Below are positions 1 through 7,998 of a stretch of DNA of 32,948 nt, in pieces; positions within the stretch are counted from its first letter, which is position 1, and the number at the start of each line of letters is the position of its first letter. This DNA is from Spirochaetales bacterium (GTDB lineage: Bacteria > Spirochaetota > Spirochaetia > JAFGXN01). The notes beneath the pieces were generated by a model that worked only from the letters and a program-made list of their open reading frames with translations, made no database searches and was not told the origin of the DNA. Where the stretch lies: positions 1-32,948 of the forward strand of contig JAFGXN010000120.1 in assembly GCA_016936615.1 (NCBI GenBank), given 5' to 3'. Both the position numbers and the translations under genes were made by a program.

Positions 1-77
1 CATTTTCAATGAGGCTAACATTATTTTTAACGATATTTAAACAATTGTTCATATAATTTTCTTAAAACCTAGTATTT

Positions 78-105
78 ATTATACCATCATTTCAAGTTTA
101 GTCAA
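78..105 (-). promoter_or_regulatory. Sigma70-type promoter pointing off the left edge
   Basis: On the minus strand a TTGACT hexamer (positions 105-100) is followed after 16 bp by a perfect TATAAT (83-78). It would start transcription near position 71, reading leftwards into a gene beyond the window. A CAT at 1-3 could be the start codon of that gene, but no ribosome site can be confirmed. The call rests on the hexamer match and spacing only. Confidence 0.5.
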
Positions 106-154
106 TAATACAAGGATTAAGTTTTTATGATAGTTTTTTTTATTGAAAAAAAAA

Positions 155-160
155 TATAAT
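155..160 (+). promoter_or_regulatory. -10 element upstream of rpe
   Basis: A perfect TATAAT lies 17 bp before the rpe start codon, within A/T tracts. No good -35 hexamer is seen at 16-18 bp spacing. A start about 7 nt downstream would leave a leader of only about 11 nt with no Shine-Dalgarno sequence. Confidence 0.45.
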
Positions 161-177
161 AGTGTTAAAAATATATT

Positions 178-837
178 ATGAAAAAAGAAATAATTATTTC
201 GCCATCTATGCTCTCAGCTAACTTCACAGAGATAGATAAGGCTACAAACTTAATCAAAGACTCAAATGCACAAGCAATTCATTTAGATGTGATGGATGGG
301 CATTTTGTTCCTAATTTAACTTTTGGTTCTCAGATGATTAAAGATATTCGCAAGATTACTGATTTGATTCTAGATGTCCATTTAATGATTGAAAAACCAG
401 AATTAAGTATCGATTCGTATATCGATGCAGGTGCTGATATCTTAACCTTTCATTTAGAAGCTTGTACACACTCTCATCGATTGTTACAGTATATAAAGTC
501 AAAGGGGATTAAGGCTGGTATTTCAATTGTTCCATCTACTCCAGTTGAGATGTTGATACCTATATTAGATGTTGTTGATAATATTTTAATTATGACAGTC
601 AATCCTGGCTTTGGAGGGCAGTCATTGATACATTCATGTGTTGAAAAAATCGATTTCTTAGACAAATATAGAAAAGATAAGAATTTAAACTATATCATTT
701 CTGTTGATGGCGGTGTAAACTTAGTGACAGTTAGCGGAATCTTGAAGGCTGGCGCTGATCTATTAGTTGCTGGTAGTGCCTTTTTTGGAAGTGATGATAA
801 AATTAAATTTGTAAAGGAAATAAAACAACTAGGATGA
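178..837 (+). CDS. rpe: Ribulose-phosphate 3-epimerase
   Basis: A 219-residue (beta/alpha)8-barrel enzyme that interconverts D-ribulose 5-phosphate and D-xylulose 5-phosphate in the cytosolic non-oxidative pentose phosphate pathway. The family signatures are all visible: the N-terminal ISPSMLSANF strand, HLDVMDGHFVPN with metal-binding His and acid/base Asp (residues 36-47), DVHLMIEKPE, the loop MTVNPGFGGQ and the phosphate-binding ISVDGGVN. The length is normal for the family. The ATG at 178 fits the usual N terminus, although no ribosome-binding site precedes it. The stop overlaps the next start (ATGA at 834-837), so the downstream TPR gene is probably translated by coupling. Confidence 0.96.
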   Translation: MKKEIIISPSMLSANFTEIDKATNLIKDSNAQAIHLDVMDGHFVPNLTFGSQMIKDIRKITDLILDVHLMIEKPELSIDSYIDAGADILTFHLEACTHSHRLLQYIKSKGIKAGISIVPSTPVEMLIPILDVVDNILIMTVNPGFGGQSLIHSCVEKIDFLDKYRKDKNLNYIISVDGGVNLVTVSGILKAGADLLVAGSAFFGSDDKIKFVKEIKQLG

Positions 838-1925
838 AGCTTGAAAAAGCGTTAAAAGAATTCAAACGTGGAAACTACTCATTGATTTTAAACTCTCTTG
901 AATCGCAGATTTTTATTTATCAAGAAAATCACAAGTTTTTCTATATAATGGGAATGTCTTCGCTTTTTTTAAATGATATTGGTGGAGCCTATGCATATCT
1001 GACTAAGGCTCACCGGCTAGATAATGAAAACCTGTATATTCGCTTAGCTTTGGCTGCTGTTTTGTTGAAAAAGGGGCAGGTTGATAAGTCTATAAAGATT
1101 TATTTGGCTATTTTAGAGAAAAATCCTAAAAATAAATATGTTAAAAATGCCTTGTCTTTGATAAAAAACTTCGAATTCCCTGATTTGGATTCTCAAAAGC
1201 TTGAAGTTAAAACAATTTTATCATTGATACCAGAAAAAAAACAAAGGAAGCCAGTTTCGAAGGTTACTGTGACATTTTCTACATTAACGTTGATATTGAT
1301 TTGTGTTACAATGGGTGGCGTCCTTGGTGCGTATAAATATAATAAAGATCTTAGAATTTCCGACAGGGGAGTTCCCTTTAGGAGCGAGAATATTGAAAAT
1401 TTCATAAATTTTGATGAGACTTCAAAATTTACAATGTCGGAAGAGCAGATAAAATATCACTATAATCTTTGTTTGAGATATTTTGATAAGCGACATGATA
1501 ATCTTGCCAGGATAGAATTTAATAGGCTTTTACACAGCAACGCTTCTGAAGATATAAAAAATAGAGTAAAAACTATGGATTCCATGATAACTGTTCCTGA
1601 TTTTAATACATTTAAAGACAATCACGATTATTCTGTTGTAATAAATCCTTCTGATAAGTATGCCCCTTATGTTTATGACAGAATATTTGTTACTTGGAAA
1701 GGAAGAATTTCTGATATAGAAGTGTTTAAAGAAAAGATTAAATTTAATTTTTTAATTGGCTATCATGACAAAAAGATAGTAGAGGGCATTGTTGCTGCAG
1801 AAACAGCCTTTGCTCAAGAGATAGATAATCGTTTTGGGTATGAGATACTAGGGCAGATTATTGTTAATCAAGATGCTAGTCTTTTTTTGAGAGTAATATC
1901 ATTACGAAAAATTCCAGAAAATTAA
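834..1925 (+). CDS. Membrane-anchored TPR protein, function unknown
   Basis: A 363-residue protein. Residues about 1-110 form TPR-like helix pairs (GAYAYLTKAHRLD, SIKIYLAILEKNP). A single hydrophobic segment follows at about 144-167 with basic residues before it, then about 195 residues without further membrane segments. This predicts a cytoplasmic N-terminal TPR domain and a periplasmic C-terminal domain. I do not recognise the C-terminal domain. The gene overlaps rpe by 4 bp and ends 8 bp before dtd, so it is part of that operon, but the neighbours do not reveal its role. TPR domains usually mediate protein contacts. Confidence 0.8.
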   Translation: MKLEKALKEFKRGNYSLILNSLESQIFIYQENHKFFYIMGMSSLFLNDIGGAYAYLTKAHRLDNENLYIRLALAAVLLKKGQVDKSIKIYLAILEKNPKNKYVKNALSLIKNFEFPDLDSQKLEVKTILSLIPEKKQRKPVSKVTVTFSTLTLILICVTMGGVLGAYKYNKDLRISDRGVPFRSENIENFINFDETSKFTMSEEQIKYHYNLCLRYFDKRHDNLARIEFNRLLHSNASEDIKNRVKTMDSMITVPDFNTFKDNHDYSVVINPSDKYAPYVYDRIFVTWKGRISDIEVFKEKIKFNFLIGYHDKKIVEGIVAAETAFAQEIDNRFGYEILGQIIVNQDASLFLRVISLRKIPEN

Positions 1926-1933
1926 GAGGTAGT

Positions 1934-2383
1934 ATGCGCGCTGTCGTTCAAGTCTGTAAAAATGCAAAAGTAACTGTGGGTCAGGAGATTATATCTGAAA
2001 TTGATTTTGGAATGTTGGTTTATCTTGGAGTTTCGTCTGAAGATGATGTTTCCTCTGCTGATTATATTGTAGATAAATTGTCTCGAATTCGAATTTTTAA
2101 AGATTTACATGGTAAGACTAATCTTGATATTGTTGCGGCAGGTGGAGACTTTTTGATTATTTCTCAATTTACATTGTTTGGTGACTTACGAAAAGGTCGT
2201 AGACCCTCATATAATTGTGCGGCTGAACCAGAAGTAGCGAAAAACTTATATGAGTATGTTGTTGAAAAATTAAGAAAAAATAACCATGTAGTTAAGACCG
2301 GCTCCTTCGGCGATTACATGCAGGTATCATACACAAACGATGGTCCTCAAACCTATCTCCTAGATTCTGAAAAAAAAATATAA
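1934..2383 (+). CDS. dtd: D-aminoacyl-tRNA deacylase (DTD)
   Basis: A 149-residue enzyme of normal family length that hydrolyses D-amino acids (and glycine mischarged on tRNA-Ala) from tRNA, acting as a proofreading dimer. Signatures are the N-terminal MRAVVQ, the SQFTLFGDLRKGRRPSY segment with the conserved Ser-Gln, and the C-terminal Gly-cisPro region NDGPQTYLLDS. Two positions differ from the consensus I know: the Arg usually following MRAVVQ is Val, and the residue after Gly-Pro is Gln where Val is usual. A GAGGT ribosome site lies 5 bp before the ATG. It is the last gene of the rpe group. Confidence 0.94.
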   Translation: MRAVVQVCKNAKVTVGQEIISEIDFGMLVYLGVSSEDDVSSADYIVDKLSRIRIFKDLHGKTNLDIVAAGGDFLIISQFTLFGDLRKGRRPSYNCAAEPEVAKNLYEYVVEKLRKNNHVVKTGSFGDYMQVSYTNDGPQTYLLDSEKKI

Positions 2384-2413
2384 CTTTATATAGTTTTATC
2401 TTAAAAAAACAGG

Positions 2414-2419
2414 TATACT
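2414..2419 (+). promoter_or_regulatory. Possible -10 element of the recA operon
   Basis: TATACT sits 52 bp upstream of the recA start in the 87-bp gap after dtd. The sequence 17 bp before it (TAGTTT, 2391-2396) is a poor -35 match. I see no inverted repeat resembling the Gram-positive or Leptospira LexA box, so SOS control is not evident. Confidence 0.35.
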
Positions 2420-2470
2420 ATGAAGTAAAATTATAAAACAAGATAATAATATATATATGGAGGAAAAAAT

Positions 2471-3547
2471 ATGGCAACAAAAGAGATACAAAATCAAATG
2501 GATTATAACATAGACCAAGAAAAGATTAAGGCTATTGAATCTGTAAAGACTCAAATAGAGAAACAGTTTGGAAAAGGTTCGTTGATGAAATTAGGAGATA
2601 AGGGTTCTAAATTAGATATTGCTACAATACCTTCTGGTTCTATTCTTTTAGACGCAGCTTTAGGTATTGGAGGATATCCTAAGGGACGAATTATTGAAAT
2701 TTATGGGCCTGAATCGTCTGGAAAGACTACCTTGGCGCTACATGCTATAGCTGAAGCTCAGAAGATGGGCGGAATTGCTGCTTTTATTGATGCAGAACAC
2801 GCTCTAGACCCTGCTTATGCTAAGAATCTAGGGGTTAATATAGATAATTTGTGGGTTTCACAGCCAGATACTGGTGAACAAGCTCTTGAAATTGCTGAGT
2901 CTTTAGTTAGAAGCGGTGCAGTTGATATCATTGTTATTGACTCAGTTGCTGCCTTGACTCCAAAGGCTGAGATCGAAGGTGGAATGGGAGACTCTCATAT
3001 GGGTCTTCAAGCAAGATTGATGAGCCAAGCTCTAAGAAAATTAACAGCAATCGTAGGCAAATCTGGTGCTTGTATAGTTTTTATTAACCAAATTCGTATG
3101 AAGATTGGAGTAATGTTTGGAAATCCTGAGACTACTACTGGTGGAAATGCCTTAAAATTTTACGCATCAGTTAGATTGGATGTTCGAAGAATTGAAACTA
3201 TTGCGAAAAGTGCAAAAGATGATGCTACTGGTAATAAAGTAAGGGTTAAAGTTGTCAAAAATAAAGTGGCACCTCCTTTTCGAAAGGTTGAACTTGAGCT
3301 TGAATTTGGAAAGGGAATTTCTTATTATGGCAGCCTTTTAGATATTTCTGTAAATTATGATATAATAAACAAGAGTGGAAGTTGGTATGCCTATGGCGAT
3401 GAGAAAATCGGACAGGGAAGAGATAACGCGAAGAAATTTTTAGAAGATAATAAAGATATTTCAGAAAAAATTGAGAAGATTGTTAGAGAAAAATTGTTCT
3501 CAGATCCTGCAGCATTGATTGATTTTGGAAGTGACAACGAAGAATAA
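2471..3547 (+). CDS. recA: Recombinase RecA
   Basis: A 358-residue DNA recombinase that forms ATP-dependent filaments on single-stranded DNA, pairs homologous strands, and activates self-cleavage of LexA-type repressors where present. Visible motifs are Walker [10 protein letters not shown] (about residue 80), the acidic strand [12 protein letters not shown] (Walker B), the L1/L2 DNA-binding loops around [13 protein letters not shown] and [15 protein letters not shown], and a short acidic tail. An excellent ribosome site (GGAGG, 2459-2463) precedes the ATG. It heads a compact run into scpA, scpB, a pseudouridine synthase, cmk and rpsA. Confidence 0.98.
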   Translation: MATKEIQNQMDYNIDQEKIKAIESVKTQIEKQFGKGSLMKLGDKGSKLDIATIPSGSILLDAALGIGGYPKGRIIEIYGPESSGKTTLALHAIAEAQKMGGIAAFIDAEHALDPAYAKNLGVNIDNLWVSQPDTGEQALEIAESLVRSGAVDIIVIDSVAALTPKAEIEGGMGDSHMGLQARLMSQALRKLTAIVGKSGACIVFINQIRMKIGVMFGNPETTTGGNALKFYASVRLDVRRIETIAKSAKDDATGNKVRVKVVKNKVAPPFRKVELELEFGKGISYYGSLLDISVNYDIINKSGSWYAYGDEKIGQGRDNAKKFLEDNKDISEKIEKIVREKLFSDPAALIDFGSDNEE

Positions 3548-3549
3548 TT

Positions 3550-4347
3550 ATGATTGATGAAGATATAATTGAAGAAACTCAAGCAGAGCCGAGTAATGCA
3601 AGTTTCAAGGTTGAAAAATTTGAAGGCCCATTGGATTTATTGCTTTTTTTAATTAAAAAGAACGAAGTAAGCATATACGATATCCCGATTTTTGAGATAA
3701 CAGAGCAATTTGTTCAATATGTGAGAGATGGAAAATATATAAATCTTGAGAATTTAACTGAATTTTATATTATGACAGCAACGTTAATCTATATAAAATC
3801 TCAGATGCTACTGCCAATTGAGGTCAATTTAGATGAAGAGATTGACGATCCAAGACAAGAGTTAGTTGAAAAGCTTATTGAATATCAAAAATTTAAGAAG
3901 CTTACTGACTTAATGGAAGAAAAAGAAAAAGAGTCTGAATGGATGCTAGAGAGATCTAAAAAGCAGAGAATGTTACCTTTTCCTGATTCTGACGAGCAGT
4001 GGGAAAAGCTTGATGTCTGGGAGCTTTTGCAATCTTTTAGCCACATGATGAGCTCTATCTCCTACGAAAGCGTTTACAGCGTCTACGAAGAGGTAAGTAT
4101 AAATGAAAAGATTACCTTAATGAACGAGCTTTTTGAGAAGCAAGGAGATATCTCCTTTGTCGATTTGTTGGGCAAAAATCCAACAATTATGGATGTTATC
4201 TGTTCTTTTCTTGCAATTTTGGACTCAGTAAAATATAAGCGTATAGAGATCTATCAGAATAAGTTTTTTGGTGATATAAAAATTGCAAAATTAGATACAC
4301 CAGACGAGTATGATCTATACGAAAAAGAAGAGGCTGCAGATGAGTAA
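3550..4347 (+). CDS. scpA: Segregation and condensation protein A
   Basis: A 265-residue kleisin that bridges the SMC heads and, with ScpB, forms the chromosome-condensing SMC-ScpAB complex. The N-terminal signature FEGPLDLLLFLIKKNEVSIYDIPI (split here: FEGPLDLLLF at about 23-32 and the I-x-DIPI segment after it) is typical, followed by the helical middle and a C-terminal winged-helix region. An acidic stretch and a Lys/Glu-rich segment (about 110-135) form the linker. It begins 2 bp after recA and ends just before scpB, the usual scpA-scpB pairing. Confidence 0.93.
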   Translation: MIDEDIIEETQAEPSNASFKVEKFEGPLDLLLFLIKKNEVSIYDIPIFEITEQFVQYVRDGKYINLENLTEFYIMTATLIYIKSQMLLPIEVNLDEEIDDPRQELVEKLIEYQKFKKLTDLMEEKEKESEWMLERSKKQRMLPFPDSDEQWEKLDVWELLQSFSHMMSSISYESVYSVYEEVSINEKITLMNELFEKQGDISFVDLLGKNPTIMDVICSFLAILDSVKYKRIEIYQNKFFGDIKIAKLDTPDEYDLYEKEEAADE

Positions 4348-4356
4348 TAATTTAAC

Positions 4357-4362
4357 AGGAGG
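4357..4362 (+). promoter_or_regulatory. Ribosome-binding site that fixes the scpB start
   Basis: A perfect AGGAGG lies 4 nt before the ATG at 4367. It supports that start over the in-frame ATGs at 4310 and 4340, which lie inside or at the end of scpA and lack a ribosome site. Confidence 0.7.
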
Positions 4363-4366
4363 ATTT

Positions 4367-4903
4367 ATGACCTTAGAAAAAGAACAAGCATTAATTGAAG
4401 CAGTGTTACTACTTGAAACAGACCCTGTGAATACAGATTTTCTTGCAAAGACTACAGAATTATCGCGAGATGTTGTTGAGGAGGTTATCCTGTTGCTAAA
4501 GGAGAAATATCAACAAGCCGATAGAGGATTTGAAATTATCAAAATTGGTGGAGGATGGGTCTTCAGTCCTAAAGAAGAATTATGGGAGTACTTGAAGGAA
4601 AAGTATGGCAAAAAGAACAATAATCGATTGTCAAAGGCTGGCTTAGAGACACTCTCCATTATTGCTTATTCTCAGCCAATAACTAAAGGTGAAATTGAAA
4701 ATATCAGAGGAGTAAATGCTGATAACATGATCAGGCTCTTGATTAGTAGAGAGCTTGTGAAGGTAGTAGGTAAAAAAGATTCTCCAGGAAGACCATCTCT
4801 CTATGGAACAACACAGACATTTTTAGAAAAATTCAAACTTTCCTCAATATCGGATCTTCCAAAACTTGATGAAGTAGAACAGGAGAAATTTGAACTAAAA
4901 TAA
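4367..4903 (+). CDS. scpB: Segregation and condensation protein B
   Basis: A 178-residue winged-helix protein that dimerises and binds ScpA in the SMC condensin. Recognisable segments are the N-terminal EQALIEAVLLLETDPV, the middle RGFEIIKIGGGWVFSPKEE, and the second winged helix with LETLSIIAYSQPITKGEIENIRGV, the best conserved ScpB block, followed by GRPSLYGTT. The frame is open back to 4310, but the strong AGGAGG supports starting at 4367, 19 bp after the scpA stop. The length then matches the family. Confidence 0.93.
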   Translation: MTLEKEQALIEAVLLLETDPVNTDFLAKTTELSRDVVEEVILLLKEKYQQADRGFEIIKIGGGWVFSPKEELWEYLKEKYGKKNNNRLSKAGLETLSIIAYSQPITKGEIENIRGVNADNMIRLLISRELVKVVGKKDSPGRPSLYGTTQTFLEKFKLSSISDLPKLDEVEQEKFELK

Positions 4904-4906
4904 ATT

Positions 4907-5617
4907 ATGGAAAAAACTATACGACTACAAAATTATATAACTGAGTGTGGGATTTGCTCTAGACGAAAGGCTGCTGAGATAATCGAAGCAGGACAAGTCG
5001 AAGTTAACAAGAAGATTGTTACCGTTCCTGGATTCAGAGTGACTGGTGATGAAGAAATTAGACTGAATGGTCAAGCAATTAAGCCTATAAAAGAAAAAGT
5101 TTACATAGCGTTGAACAAGCCTATTAAATATATCTGTTCTAATTCTGATGAAAATGGAAGAAGGCTTGCTATAGACTTAATAGATCAAAAATACCGTAAA
5201 GGTTTACATAATGTTGGCCGACTTGATTATATGTCAGAAGGTCTAATCCTTTTTACAAATGATGGGGATTTTACAAATAAGGTAACTCATCCCTCATTTT
5301 TGGTTGAAAAAGAGTATGAAATTGAAACAGTTGATAAAGTTTCTGAAGAAATCCTAAAAAACTTCAAAAAAGGCTTTATTATTAATGAAGAAAGATATAA
5401 AATAAATTTGTATAAAATCCTAAATTCTTGTAAAGTTCGAATTGTTTTAAATGAAGGAAAGAACCGAGAGATACGAAAGCTTTTTGCTGAAACAAATATA
5501 AGAATTCGAACATTAAAACGAATTAGAATTGCAAATATACTGCTTAATGACTTAAAGCCTGGTGAATATAGAATTTTAAGCCAGGATGAAATAAAACAAA
5601 TAACAGGGAACTTATGA
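4907..5617 (+). CDS. Pseudouridine synthase, RsuA/RluB/RluE/RluF family
   Basis: A 236-residue enzyme that isomerises a specific uridine to pseudouridine, probably in rRNA. An N-terminal S4 RNA-binding domain (RLQNYITECGICSRRKAAEI, about residues 6-25) is followed by the catalytic domain with GRLDYMSEGLILFTNDGDF, whose Asp (about residue 106) is the nucleophile. The later KNREIRKLF motif is typical of this branch. Position next to scpAB and cmk suggests RluB (23S rRNA), a common neighbour of scpB, but RsuA or RluF specificity cannot be excluded from sequence alone. Its stop overlaps the cmk start (ATGA at 5614). Confidence 0.9.
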   Translation: MEKTIRLQNYITECGICSRRKAAEIIEAGQVEVNKKIVTVPGFRVTGDEEIRLNGQAIKPIKEKVYIALNKPIKYICSNSDENGRRLAIDLIDQKYRKGLHNVGRLDYMSEGLILFTNDGDFTNKVTHPSFLVEKEYEIETVDKVSEEILKNFKKGFIINEERYKINLYKILNSCKVRIVLNEGKNREIRKLFAETNIRIRTLKRIRIANILLNDLKPGEYRILSQDEIKQITGNL

Positions 5618-6252
5618 TAATTGCTTTAGACGGACCAGCAGGCGTTGGAAAAAGTACAATAGCTTCATTAATAGCGCAAGAGACAGGCTTCTATTATCTA
5701 AATAGTGGAAATTTTTATAGATCTGTAACATATAAGGTTTTTGATGAGAAAAGGGATCCTGAGCAGGATGAAAATGTAATAAATGCATCAAAAAATCTAA
5801 ATATTGAAGTGATAAATAATCAAATCTATCTAGATGGAGTTAATATTGACTCAAAATTACATACTGATCAAATAGATAAATATGTTGCAAAGCATTCTGC
5901 TATCATTCAGGTTCGAGAAAATATAAATAAAATTTTACGAAAGTTGACAAGAGATCTAGATATCGTAGCTGAAGGTCGTGATATGGCGACTGTTGTTTTT
6001 CCAAATGCTGAGGTGAAACTCTACTTAGACGCCTCAGTGGAGGAAAGAGCAAATCGAAGGTATAATCAGGGGGTTAGTTCCCTAACTTTTGAACAAATAT
6101 GTGACTCTATACAAAAACGCGACGAGATTGATAAAGGCAAAGAATTTGGCAAACTAGAAATTGCTAAAGATGCTATATATATTGATACTACAGGGTTGAC
6201 CATTATTCAGGTATGTGAGAAAGTAATATCAATAATAAATAAAAAGAAATAA
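5614..6252 (+). CDS. cmk: Cytidylate kinase
   Basis: A 212-residue nucleoside monophosphate kinase that phosphorylates (d)CMP to (d)CDP with ATP. The P-loop DGPAGVGKSTIA lies at residues 5-16, with the substrate-site stretch YLNSGNFYRSVT, the EGRDMATVVFPNAEVKLYLDAS segment (key part EGRDMATVVFP) and the lid RRYNQ. In many bacteria cmk is followed by rpsA, as here. The stop is TAATAA. The next gene is in the same reading frame, 18 bp on, which matters because Treponema has the two fused. Confidence 0.95.
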   Translation: MIIALDGPAGVGKSTIASLIAQETGFYYLNSGNFYRSVTYKVFDEKRDPEQDENVINASKNLNIEVINNQIYLDGVNIDSKLHTDQIDKYVAKHSAIIQVRENINKILRKLTRDLDIVAEGRDMATVVFPNAEVKLYLDASVEERANRRYNQGVSSLTFEQICDSIQKRDEIDKGKEFGKLEIAKDAIYIDTTGLTIIQVCEKVISIINKKK

Positions 6253-6270
6253 TAAACATTATAGGAGTAT

Positions 6271-7953
6271 TTGAGTAAGATGGAAGAGAGAGAAAAGAAC
6301 AAAACAGACCAAGAACTTATGTTTGAAAAACATTTGGAAGAATCTCTCGAGAATTTGGAGAACGGTCAGATCGTTGACGGAATAGTTGTTCAAATTACTG
6401 ACGAGTATGTATTCTTGAATGTGGGACTTAAATCAGAAGGATTGGTTCCTGTTGCAGAATTTGAAGAACTACCGAAACTAGATGACAAGGTTGCAGTCGA
6501 GATTGTAAAGAAAGATAGCCGAGATGGAGCAGTAATTGTTTCTAAGAAAAAAGCTGAACAGAACCAGAAATGGAAAGATATCTGTGATGCCTTTAAGAAC
6601 AAGGTTCCAGTTAATGGTGTCTTTAAAAAAGCAGTTAAAAATGGAATTGAAGTTACTGTCGAAAGTGCCTTTGATGCATTCTGCCCAATTTCAAAGATAG
6701 ATGTTGCACGTGTTGAAAATGCTGAGAAATGGGAAGGGAAGAAGTCAAAGTTTTTTATATTACAAAAACCTTTAAAAAATAAAATCCTTCTTTCAAGAAG
6801 AGATTGGTTAATTGAAGATATTGAAAAAAGACGAAAAGATTTTTTTCAGAATGTACAGGTTGGAGATACTGTTGAAGGTATTGTAAAGAGTTTTACTTCT
6901 TTTGGTGCTTTTATAGATCTTGGAGGATTTGACGGTCTTCTTCATATCAATGATATGAGTTGGGGACATGTTTCTGGTCCTAGAGATTATGTTAAGAAAG
7001 GTCAAAAGGTTAAATTGAAAGTTCTTCATCTTGAAGAGGATACTCAGAAAATCAATCTATCTTTAAAACACTTCTCAGAAGACCCTTGGAATCACTTTGA
7101 AAATAAGTTTAAAGTTGACGATGTTGTGAAAGGTAAAGTAACTAAGCTTGTTGATTTTGGAGTTTTTATTGAGCTAGAAGATGGAATCGAAGGTCTTGCA
7201 CATATCTCTGAACTTTCTTGGGTAAAGAGAGTTGATCATCCAAAAGAAATTCTTTCAATTGGTGATGATATTGAATGTAAAATCTTGGATTACAATGTAC
7301 AAGAGGGACGTGTATCTCTTGGAATCAAACAAGTTACTGAGAATCCTTGGGAATCTATCATTAAAGATTATCCAGAAGGAACAAAAATAACAAAGAAAAT
7401 TACTAAAGTTACTAATTCGGGTGCATTTATTGAACTTGAAGAGGGAATTGAAGGGTTTTTGCATATAGATGATGTCTCTTGGACTAAGAAAATAAAGAAT
7501 CCTGGTTCTGTTCTTAAGAAAGGCGAAGAGATCGAGGTTGTTGTTCTACAGGTTAATCCTGAAGAGAGAAGAATTAAGCTTGGTGTTAAGCAATTATCTG
7601 AGAATCCTTGGGATGTTTTTACTGAAACTTTTAAGAAAGGAACTGAGATCGAAGGTGAAATCACTAACATTACTGAGTTTGGTCTTTTTGTTAGAATTAC
7701 AGATGAGATTGAAGGTCTTGTTGGACTTAATCAAATTCCTAAGAAATCAGATTCAGAAAACCTTCTTGAAGGATATAAAGTTGGTGAAAAGATCAAGGCT
7801 GCTATCCTTGAGATAAATCTTGAAAAACAACGAGTATCTCTATCAATTAGGGCACTTAAGAAAAAACAACAACGAGCTGAAATTTCTAAGTATATACACG
7901 ATGAAGATGAACCAACAGCATCATTAGCTGATTTTTTCAAAGACGAAGAATAA
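6271..7953 (+). CDS. rpsA: 30S ribosomal protein S1
   Basis: A 560-residue protein that binds mRNA and helps load it on the 30S subunit. Six S1 (OB-fold) repeats can be read, beginning near residues 33, 114, 199, 285, 373 and 460; repeats 3-6 carry the classic G-x-F-I/V-x-L and HI-x-D/E-SW signature (for example FGAFIDLGGFDGLLHI). The length is normal. The start is ambiguous: AGGAG (6263-6267) is 3 nt from TTG 6271 and 12 nt from ATG 6280, which would give a product three residues shorter. The acidic tail ends DFFKDEE. A hairpin follows the stop. Confidence 0.95.
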   Translation: MSKMEEREKNKTDQELMFEKHLEESLENLENGQIVDGIVVQITDEYVFLNVGLKSEGLVPVAEFEELPKLDDKVAVEIVKKDSRDGAVIVSKKKAEQNQKWKDICDAFKNKVPVNGVFKKAVKNGIEVTVESAFDAFCPISKIDVARVENAEKWEGKKSKFFILQKPLKNKILLSRRDWLIEDIEKRRKDFFQNVQVGDTVEGIVKSFTSFGAFIDLGGFDGLLHINDMSWGHVSGPRDYVKKGQKVKLKVLHLEEDTQKINLSLKHFSEDPWNHFENKFKVDDVVKGKVTKLVDFGVFIELEDGIEGLAHISELSWVKRVDHPKEILSIGDDIECKILDYNVQEGRVSLGIKQVTENPWESIIKDYPEGTKITKKITKVTNSGAFIELEEGIEGFLHIDDVSWTKKIKNPGSVLKKGEEIEVVVLQVNPEERRIKLGVKQLSENPWDVFTETFKKGTEIEGEITNITEFGLFVRITDEIEGLVGLNQIPKKSDSENLLEGYKVGEKIKAAILEINLEKQRVSLSIRALKKKQQRAEISKYIHDEDEPTASLADFFKDEE

Positions 7954-7962
7954 AATACAATC

Positions 7963-7987
7963 AGACAGGCTTATGCCTGTCTTTGTT
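7963..7987 (+). terminator. Hairpin terminator after rpsA
   Basis: An 8-bp perfect stem AGACAGGC / GCCTGTCT with a TTAT loop is followed by a short, imperfect T run (TTGTT). It sits 9 bp after the rpsA stop and just before the ribosome site of the next gene, so it may be a partial terminator or an mRNA-stabilising hairpin. Confidence 0.65.
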
Positions 7988-7998
7988 ATGGAGTTAAT

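Noticed and set aside
2384-2470. LexA/SOS operator before recA
   Set aside because: No inverted repeat matching known LexA boxes was found in the gap, and no lexA is nearby.
4310-4366. Longer scpB start inside scpA
   Set aside because: No ribosome site precedes 4310 or 4340, whereas AGGAGG stands just before 4367.
7368-7670. 100-codon ORF opposite rpsA
   Set aside because: It lies antisense to the S1 repeats, has no family match, and arises from codon bias of the real gene.
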